Positions 50,220 through 56,066 of a stretch of DNA of 64,000 nt are shown in pieces (position 1 is the stretch's first letter; each line of letters starts with the position of its first letter). Position numbers and translations under genes: made by a program. The stretch covers positions 62,001 through 126,000 of the forward strand of contig NZ_CP010312.1 in assembly GCF_000827125.1 (NCBI RefSeq). Reading direction: 5' to 3'. This DNA comes from Geoalkalibacter subterraneus. GTDB lineage: Bacteria; Desulfobacterota; Desulfuromonadia; Desulfuromonadales; Geoalkalibacteraceae. Under the pieces are notes generated by a model that was not told where the DNA came from, made no database searches, and saw only the letters and a program-made list of their open reading frames with translations.

Positions 50220-50341
50220 TTATGACATTGCGTCCATAAAGGTTAGATCTTCTCGATATTGCATCGAGGGATCACTTCTGTTCAGGCATTGCGCCCTGAT
50301 CAGAGCGGTTCCTTGAAAGCCTTGCGCTTTTAAGGAACATA
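50220..50341 (+). promoter_or_regulatory. Four tandem hairpins with TTGC(G) loops
   Basis: CCTTTATG/CATAAAGG, CTCGAT/ATCGAG, TTCAGG/CCTGA and GTTCCTT/AAGGAAC hairpins all carry ATTGCG-, ATTGCA- or CTTGCGC-type loops. They lie between promoter P2 and pseudoknot R5. Confidence 0.5.
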
Positions 50342-50372
50342 AGAGGTAGCTGGCCTCTTAAAAGCAACCAGC
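50341..50372 (+). promoter_or_regulatory. H-type pseudoknot leader motif, copy R5
   Basis: AAGAGG pairs with CCTCTT, loop TAGCTGG, then AAAAGCAA and CCAGC. Stem 1 bases differ from R3/R4 on both strands. Confidence 0.65.
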
Positions 50373-50455
50373 ATAAAAATTCCCTCCGGGGAGAGTCTGT
50401 GACTTTTCCCGCAGGGGGAAAAGTACGCCTTCTCTCCCCGGGACTTGCTTAACCG

Positions 50456-50507
50456 ACCCGGGTCTCGCACTCCCGGGTTTTCTTTTTCCCCGGAAAGTGC
50501 GGCCGGG
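50456..50507 (+). promoter_or_regulatory. Paired-loop leader of the 43-aa ORF
   Basis: Hairpin ACCCGGG/CCCGGGT has loop CGCAC (50466-50470); hairpin CCCGG/CCGGG has loop GTGCG (50497-50501). The complement pair is the same as at 15327. GAAGGAGG follows. Confidence 0.65.
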
Positions 50508-50518
50508 AAGGAGGCGTC

Positions 50519-50650
50519 ATGAAAGTATTTTTTGTAATTATTGCGATTGCGGTCGTCGCAATCTCCGTTGCTGGAAAATCAGCGACGGAAATGGTTTCTG
50601 CTGCTGCGGAAACTAGAACAGCCGCGATCGAGGAAATCTTCCCTCAATAA
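50519..50650 (+). CDS. Small membrane protein (43 aa)
   Basis: MKVFFVIIAIAVVAISVAGK, then an Ala/Thr/Glu-rich tail. It has the same leader and size class as the 41-aa protein at 15392, although the proteins differ. AAGGAGG ribosome site. Confidence 0.68.
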   Translation: MKVFFVIIAIAVVAISVAGKSATEMVSAAAETRTAAIEEIFPQ

Positions 50651-50661
50651 GGGAAATTTCC

Positions 50662-50699
50662 TGAGAAGCATCCATCCTTTTCTAAGGGTGGGTGCTTTT
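50662..50699 (+). terminator. Intrinsic terminator
   Basis: AAGCATCCATCC/GGGTGGGTGCTT with TTTATT. About 200 bp of further GC-rich hairpins without a gene follow up to 50905. Confidence 0.65.
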
Positions 50700-50905
50700 A
50701 TTATCGAGCGCGAAGGCTTGCGCCTTTTCGCTCACCAGGCGGGGCATCGCCTGGAAGGGGAGGCTGCGTAAGACCTGCCCTGTGCAGGCCGCAGCCGTCG
50801 ATCCTTGGAATCCCTGTCGCTTCAGGGCCGGGAGGATGTCAACTTTTAACCTCAAGGAGGGAGAAATCCCTACCTTGGGGTCTCTCCCTCGGAAGGGAGA
50901 GAAAC

Positions 50906-51232
50906 ATGTCCAACGAAATGGTCGTGGTGATGGTTGCTCTTGGTTTCCTTCTCGCTTTCCTCAAGAAGGAAACCAGGCCCGCCAATCGGCGGGTCCATCC
51001 CAAGGGGGTAATTACCCCCTTCCAGCCCCCGAAAGAGGGCTGGAAGCCAGCTCTATCGCCGGATGAAATGCGGGAGCTTGAAGTTCCTGCCTTTATCCGC
51101 AGAAAACAATATTCATCAACATCTTCCTCTGTCCTTCTTTTGGATGGCAAAAAAGAAGAAGTTGAGAATGACTCTACCTCCTCTTTTGAGGAAGAAGAGT
51201 CAAGGGACCTGATTGTTCCCGAAATAATTTAA
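50906..51232 (+). CDS. Membrane-anchored protein with FtsZ-tail-like peptide
   Basis: The 108-aa protein has an N-terminal membrane span (MSNEMVVVMVALGFLLAFL), a Pro-rich linker, then MRELEVPAFIRRKQ, closely resembling the FtsZ C-terminal peptide (D/E-x-D/E-I/V-P-A-F-L/I-R-K/R-Q). An acidic tail follows. It could compete for FtsZ partners at the membrane. This is an inference from one short motif. Confidence 0.5.
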   Translation: MSNEMVVVMVALGFLLAFLKKETRPANRRVHPKGVITPFQPPKEGWKPALSPDEMRELEVPAFIRRKQYSSTSSSVLLLDGKKEEVENDSTSSFEEEESRDLIVPEII

Positions 51233-51250
51233 ACTTCTTTCCCAGCGGCT

Positions 51251-51335
51251 GACTGTTTGGTTGGTCGCTGGCTCGTTGTCTTCACTTCTGCTGGAGACAA
51301 CGAGCCAGCGACCAACCACATAAAAACAGTCACCC
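51251..51335. repeat. Long inverted repeat (23 bp perfect core)
   Basis: Bases 51258-51280 are exactly complementary to 51296-51318 with a 15-nt loop. GACTGTT and AACAGTC extend the stem beyond a small internal loop. It stands between two small genes; it could be a terminator, a protein site or an element scar. Confidence 0.75.
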
Positions 51336-51355
51336 CAACGGAAAGGAGTTTTATC

Positions 51356-51457
51356 ATGTTTAAAATTGAAGAAGGATGGGTGCGCAGAATTATCGTGCTG
51401 TCTTCCCTCGGTTTCGCCATTGTTTTCCTTGCAGCGACCATGGGAGGAGGGTACTGA
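51356..51457 (+). CDS. Tiny membrane protein (33 aa)
   Basis: MFKIEEGWVRRIIVLSSLGFAIVFLAATMGGGY with a GAAAGGAG site. The stop is 1 bp before the next ATG. Confidence 0.55.
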   Translation: MFKIEEGWVRRIIVLSSLGFAIVFLAATMGGGY

Positions 51458-51458
51458 T

Positions 51459-51587
51459 ATGACCAGCACACATGCCATTCTGAGGAAAATTGTCTCAAAC
51501 CACGCAATGGTTGAGAAAAAAATCAAAGACCTCCGCACTGAAAAATGGAGAAAAATGCAGGCAGGCGCCAAGCAGGTCGCCGCCTAA
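51459..51587 (+). CDS. Small basic protein (42 aa)
   Basis: MTSTHAILRKIVSNHAMVEK, basic and helical, after GGAGGAGGG. Unknown; it may bind nucleic acid. Confidence 0.5.
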   Translation: MTSTHAILRKIVSNHAMVEKKIKDLRTEKWRKMQAGAKQVAA

Positions 51588-51590
51588 GAG

Positions 51591-51633
51591 AAAAAGGCCG
51601 GCTGAGGTTTATACCTTGGCCGGCCTTTTTTTG
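51591..51633. terminator. Bidirectional terminator
   Basis: AAAAAGGCCGGC/GGCCGGCCTTTTT between convergent genes. Confidence 0.85.
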
Positions 51634-51634
51634 T

Positions 51635-52132
51635 CTAAAAAAACCGATCAGTCCCTTCCTTCTCACGCAAAAGCATCTCACGATACTCCCAAGGAGGGGT
51701 AGGGTCCTCGATCTGCCACAACCCCTTCTTCTGCCTCTTGGCTTCTTCCTGGAGCTTCGACAAAGCTTCATCGTCTGAACTATTCCAAGCCAGGCCTTTT
51801 TCGAGCAGAAGACGATTCAGGCTTCTTCCATCTTCAAGAAAGACCTCCCCGATGATATTGCCCTCTTGATCCGCGCCATAATGTTCGAGTACCACATCTT
51901 TCTGAGCCACCATACTTAAAAGAAATTGTTTACCCTGCCGGTTAAAAGGTTGGCCTTTCTCCGGAGCGTCAATCCCGACCAAGTTCACACGATAAGAACT
52001 ATCTTGGTGAGATATTGTCAAAGTATCTCCATCTAAAACCCTGATAACCCTTACAGTAACCCCGGCAAACGCCGGGGATGAAGACAGGATAAAAACAAGA
52101 AAAAAACACATGGCAAAAAACTTTCTCCACAC
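51635..52132 (-). CDS. Secreted thermonuclease-like (SNase) protein
   Basis: The 165-aa protein has a signal peptide and the SNase motifs VIRVLDGDTL and RVNLVGIDAPEKGQP. The start was taken as the GTG 8 bp after GGAGG, which lies in the end of the ParR-like gene. A TTG 15 bp upstream is an alternative. SNase-like genes are frequent on conjugative elements. Confidence 0.85.
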   Translation of the reverse strand: MWRKFFAMCFFLVFILSSSPAFAGVTVRVIRVLDGDTLTISHQDSSYRVNLVGIDAPEKGQPFNRQGKQFLLSMVAQKDVVLEHYGADQEGNIIGEVFLEDGRSLNRLLLEKGLAWNSSDDEALSKLQEEAKRQKKGLWQIEDPTPPWEYREMLLREKEGTDRFF

Positions 52133-52136
52133 TTCT

Positions 52137-52388
52137 CTAACCTCCAATCCGCAAAGATTTCTTCATGGCGTTGAGCTTGGGCCGGGGATTTTGTTCCTGC
52201 TTCTTGTCGGGTTCGGCAGAATTGCCTCCGACCGTCAACTTCTTCTGCATAACCGTCATCCCGAGAAACGCCAAATCTTTTAACCTCTCAGATCGATGTC
52301 CCCGCGGCAGCCCGCAAATCGTTTCGTAAAGCTCGGGGTTGCCCTCCGGGGACAGTCTGACTTTTACAATAATTATGTTATCGGCCAT
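52137..52388 (-). CDS. ParR/StbB-like centromere-binding protein
   Basis: The 83-aa protein has VKVRLSPEGNPELYETICGLPRGHRSERLKDLAFLG, the hydrophobic/L-P-x-G-x-R-S-E-x-L pattern of plasmid ParR/StbB proteins. It lies 49 bp after the ParM-like gene. It should bind the palindromes upstream of parM and couple DNA to filaments. Confidence 0.65.
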   Translation of the reverse strand: MADNIIIVKVRLSPEGNPELYETICGLPRGHRSERLKDLAFLGMTVMQKKLTVGGNSAEPDKKQEQNPRPKLNAMKKSLRIGG

Positions 52389-52437
52389 TGGATTGCCTTT
52401 TTCGCATAAGAGCTTAAAAGAAATTTACCCAACCAGC

Positions 52438-53412
52438 TTATGCGGGCAGCCCGTAGTACCAGTAGCCTCTTGCATTTGTCAGGACAGGCTCTGAGGGAAG
52501 AAGGATCTCGGCTTTCGGAAAAGTTGCGCTCACTGCGTCGCGGTAATACTGCGCACCGCCTCCGGCCAGGATAACAATATCGACATCGCCGGCCTTGGAG
52601 CGAAGAGAGGTTTTGACCGTATCCATCACGGTTGCGCCCATCGTCTCCGCCGCTTTGTTGAGGTAGGGTGCGTAGGGAACTCGGTTGCCGAAGATGCGAA
52701 TGGTTTCTCGCTGGGCGCGGATCGCCTTCTCTATTTTCTCGACCGTAACTTTCGCATCATGATCGGCCCCGATCTTCTCGGCTGCGCTTTCCAGCAGCAT
52801 GGATGTTGCCTGGACCGAAGACCCCGAGAAACGATACTGCACGTCATTGCCGCTGATCAAAACCCAATCGACGGAAAAAAAGCCTGGATCGATCACCAAA
52901 ATGTCAGCGTCGATAAATTCTTCCTCGCGCCCTGTCGCCACCGCAACGTCAAAATAACAACCAACCGGCTGCGGGATCACTTCCACGTTGCGGATATCGA
53001 TAATTCTGTGGTCATCGATGGTATGGACACCATTGAGTCGCCTCGCCAGGTTCTCCTTGCGTCCCGGTTCCTGGAAATGACTGACAGGCAATCCGGTCAC
53101 CAGGCTATCGACAACTTCGCGCTGGGTCGACATCAGGCCTCCCAGGAAAAGGGCCTTGTATGTGGGAGTTGTCGCATACTCCTCATGCAGTGCTCTTTGC
53201 CAATTCGCCAGTTTGTCTGGCTCCACGCAGGAGATATACTTCTTCTCCTCGACCTTGACGCAAAATCCATCGCTGTTGCCGTTCACGCTGCCGGCAAAAC
53301 ACTCCTGCGGGGCCGCGCCCACCGGAAAAACCTGAGAAACAAGCGATCCTGAAGCTTCCCCGCTACACACTTTTAGATTGCTGTAGCCAATATCGATTCC
53401 TACGACAAACAT
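52438..53412 (-). CDS. parM: ParM/StbA-like actin-type partition ATPase
   Basis: The 324-aa protein has VVGIDIGYSNLKV (phosphate 1), ILVIDPGFFSVDW (phosphate 2) and IVILAGGGAQYY (adenosine loop). These are the actin-fold motifs of ParM/StbA/Alp proteins. Start at the ATG after GGAGGAAG. It is the second partition system on this DNA. Confidence 0.88.
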   Translation of the reverse strand: MFVVGIDIGYSNLKVCSGEASGSLVSQVFPVGAAPQECFAGSVNGNSDGFCVKVEEKKYISCVEPDKLANWQRALHEEYATTPTYKALFLGGLMSTQREVVDSLVTGLPVSHFQEPGRKENLARRLNGVHTIDDHRIIDIRNVEVIPQPVGCYFDVAVATGREEEFIDADILVIDPGFFSVDWVLISGNDVQYRFSGSSVQATSMLLESAAEKIGADHDAKVTVEKIEKAIRAQRETIRIFGNRVPYAPYLNKAAETMGATVMDTVKTSLRSKAGDVDIVILAGGGAQYYRDAVSATFPKAEILLPSEPVLTNARGYWYYGLPA

Positions 53413-53445
53413 TTTTCTTCCTCCTTGTAAGACGCTAAAAGTGGG

Positions 53446-53558
53446 AGGGCCCAAATGGGCCCGCTAGAGGGCCCAAATGGGCCCTCGCTTTAGAGACGGA
53501 AAGGGTGCTTCTGTACCCGAGGGCCCAAATGGGCCCTCTAGAGGGCCCAAATGGGCCC
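53446..53558. repeat. Four palindromic repeats, candidate parC/operator
   Basis: AGGGCCCAAATGGGCCC starts at 53446, 53468, 53520 and 53542, in two pairs with 22 bp between copies in each pair. They lie directly upstream of parM, where ParR binds in other ParMRC systems. Confidence 0.75.
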
Positions 53559-53693
53559 TCGGGCCTTCGAACCCTATTATCCAGAAACGCGAGCACAATC
53601 TACCCTCGAAAAAGGTCATTTTGAGCCCTTTTTCGAAGGTAAAAAATGAAATAAGGACGGGTATGCTGTTTTCCGGAAGAATGAAGAGGCAAA

Positions 53694-54146
53694 ATATTTT
53701 GAGAAAAATTAAAAAAATGGCAGGAATCAAGAAACTCTCGAATGTTTTGGGAATAATCTGTAAGAAAAACAAACAAAAAATCTTTGCAAAATATTTTGGG
53801 AGAATAAATACAGAAGAAACAAGAAACAAAATATCCTTAATATTATGGGAAGACAAATTTTAACAGAAAGGAGTTAGTCTATATTATGCAAAATATTTTG
53901 GGGAAATTGAATAAATTGGTTTTTGGTAGATATTGTCCTTAATATTATGGGAAAAAATCAAAAAATGTAAAATGGTGACTTATATTCGGACAAAATATTT
54001 TGGGAAAGAATTTACGTCAAAAACAAAATTCATTACTAGTTTAACTATTATGGGAATAAAAAAAATTTACCCAAAAATAAACTAACTGAATGCTGGGCCT
54101 AATTTTGGGAAAATTTACTTCGTTCCCAACAGATAGTCATTTGGGG
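53694..54146. repeat. Array of ATATTTTGGGRA-type repeats with ~50-bp period
   Basis: Core [AC][TA]ATTWTGGG units start near 53694, 53742, 53791, 53840, 53893, 53942, 53995, 54045, 54100 and 54137. Spacings are 48, 49, 49, 53, 49, 53, 50, 55 and 37 bp. The array is AT-rich and non-coding and ends at the MobI-like gene. It may be an origin, oriT or binding array. Confidence 0.75.
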
Positions 54147-54158
54147 AAAGGAAACAGC

Positions 54159-54635
54159 ATGGACAGCAAAAGAGCAAGGATCAAAAAAGATATCGAAGAC
54201 TGTATCGAGGACCTCTATGAAAATGCCAGGGTCAAGGTGGATAGATTCTGGAAAGAAAATATGGCTGAAGAAAACAAACAGGACAAAAATAATCGCAGCA
54301 GAATCGGTGTGAGGACCAGGTATAGAAACGGAACTCTGACGATAGACTGGTTTTTTAACTCCTTCGTTAAAGGGCTAAACGAGCAGGGAAAGGATGAATG
54401 GAAGGTTTTTAGCACGCAAATCAAAAAGCCTGCGGGAAAGACTATGTATAGCGAAGGACCTTTGAAAAAGCACTGCAGGGATTGGGAAATGGAGAGGGTT
54501 CTTGAATACGAAAAAGAGTTCGCTGTGATCAGGACAGACTTTGCAGGTTTAAGCAAGGCCAGATCAGCGTTAAAAACATCGGAGCGGCAGATGGCCAAAC
54601 TACAGGCTGATAAACAAGAAACGACGGAGGGTTGA
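54159..54635 (+). CDS. MobI-like mobilisation protein candidate
   Basis: The 158-aa protein has IGVRTRYRNGTLTIDWFFNSF, then a basic/aromatic middle and a helical C-terminus. The R-x-R-Y-x-x-G-x-x-x-I-x-W pattern is what I associate with MobI-type proteins, encoded next to oriT in SXT and IncC elements. The long repeat-rich non-coding region upstream supports this. The family call is tentative. Confidence 0.5.
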   Translation: MDSKRARIKKDIEDCIEDLYENARVKVDRFWKENMAEENKQDKNNRSRIGVRTRYRNGTLTIDWFFNSFVKGLNEQGKDEWKVFSTQIKKPAGKTMYSEGPLKKHCRDWEMERVLEYEKEFAVIRTDFAGLSKARSALKTSERQMAKLQADKQETTEG

Positions 54636-54637
54636 AA

Positions 54638-55924
54638 ATGGCAGGGGAAATGGCAGGGGAAATGGCAGAGGTTTTGGTGAATGAAGTTGAAACAATTGAG
54701 ACACCAGACGGGATTTTCACGGGAATCAACGGGCGTAAAATCCATGCGGCAAAAGGCTCGGAAAAGCCCTTCGTCGTCTGGCTGCCCCGAGAAATAAAGA
54801 GGTGCAAGCTGAAGAGGGAGGAGGACTTCGTTATCTATGAATCCCGCTCATCGCGTCGTCGTAGGACAATGGAATGCCTGTTTTTCACCAAGGCTGCAGC
54901 AAAGATACTGGAAAAGGAACCGCCACATGGAATGACGGAAGAGGACGAGGACGAGGATATTCCGTCACGCGAAGAGATGGGTAGGCTCTTGCCCGCCCCG
55001 GTCTCTGGAGGTGAGCAAGTCTTTGACCTTCACGACACTCCTTGTATAGATGCCAGGACTCTTTATGAAACCTTGAAAATAAAAAAGTCCTTTTCGATTT
55101 GGATTAGATCTAACTTTAAGAAAATAAATCTAGAAAAGGGTCGTGATTATAGAGAGATCGAAGTTTTGGACCTTAAGGTCCAAAACTTCGTAGGACGCCC
55201 TCGCACAGACTACCTTCTCTCACTGGATGCCGCCAAACATATCGCCATGATGTCCAAGGGACGGGTCGCCCACACCGTTCGGCAATATTTCATCGACATA
55301 GAAAAACGCTACCGAATAGAATCGGCTCTACCGGCCCCCGGCTCCCCAAACGACCCTCGGCGCCTGGGCCAAGACCTGATCAACGACATCAGAACCCGAC
55401 TGAAGTCCTTGGGCAAATACTGTTGCCCCGACTATGCCGAGTCCTTGTCTGACTTTGTGGAACGAAGCTTGTTGTACCACTTCGACATCCGCAGCATCTA
55501 CCAACTGCGCCAAGGTGATGTGCCCATGTTCAAGTATCAGATCAGCGAATGCCAACGCTGCTTTGAGGTCAACCAGTACGACCCGTCATGGCGCAACGAT
55601 GGTCTTCTCAAGTTCGTCAATAGTCGCCACTATCATTGTGGTGTTATCCGCCACCCGAGAATGGAAGACTTTCTTCGACATCAGCGAGACATAAAACCCC
55701 GACGCCACGCTCTGCCCCAACAAAGACTCCACCTGCTTCCCCAGGAGCATGAGGTCGGCAAGACTGTGAACTTGGATACCTCCTTAGACTCCTTACTATC
55801 CAGGCTGTCCGAGTGCGACTCGATAAGCGTGGAACTCTCAAGCCAGGGTAAGCAGGGACAACTTCAGATCTCGATCCCCTTGGAAAGTATCCCTGAATTC
55901 ATCAAAACCTTGAGAAGTGACTGA
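54638..55924 (+). CDS. Phage antirepressor-like protein (AntA/AntB domain)
   Basis: The 428-aa protein has CIDARTLYETLKIKKSFSIWI...KINLEKGRDYREIEV...YLLSLDAAKHIAMMSKG...VRQYFIDIEKRY (about 130-230), a clear AntA/AntB domain. The first ~110 aa and the C-terminal ~190 aa are unknown, the latter with Cys/His clusters. It might remove the CI-like repressor or act in replication. The gene starts with a duplicated 12-bp unit (ATGGCAGGGGAA). Confidence 0.8.
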   Translation: MAGEMAGEMAEVLVNEVETIETPDGIFTGINGRKIHAAKGSEKPFVVWLPREIKRCKLKREEDFVIYESRSSRRRRTMECLFFTKAAAKILEKEPPHGMTEEDEDEDIPSREEMGRLLPAPVSGGEQVFDLHDTPCIDARTLYETLKIKKSFSIWIRSNFKKINLEKGRDYREIEVLDLKVQNFVGRPRTDYLLSLDAAKHIAMMSKGRVAHTVRQYFIDIEKRYRIESALPAPGSPNDPRRLGQDLINDIRTRLKSLGKYCCPDYAESLSDFVERSLLYHFDIRSIYQLRQGDVPMFKYQISECQRCFEVNQYDPSWRNDGLLKFVNSRHYHCGVIRHPRMEDFLRHQRDIKPRRHALPQQRLHLLPQEHEVGKTVNLDTSLDSLLSRLSECDSISVELSSQGKQGQLQISIPLESIPEFIKTLRSD

Positions 55925-56003
55925 TGAAACCTTGAAAATGTTAAGGCAAGAAGGGTGGTGTCATTGTTTGAGAAAGAAAAAAAATATAAAACGGGTGGAA
56001 ATA

Positions 56004-56032
56004 TTGACAATCAACGGGAAAAGATGTAGTCT
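56004..56032 (+). promoter_or_regulatory. Promoter of recG
   Basis: TTGACA and TAGTCT are separated by 17 bp. The pattern resembles the promoter at 41092 (TTGACA-17-TAGCCT). Confidence 0.6.
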
Positions 56033-56066
56033 TGACTGAGATTAATCTTTCAAAAGGACGCAAACA

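Noticed and set aside
53694-54146. CRISPR array
   Set aside because: Repeats are about 10-14 bp and degenerate, spacers are AT-rich and similar to each other, and no cas genes are present; the nearby Cas4-like nuclease belongs to the recombination cluster.
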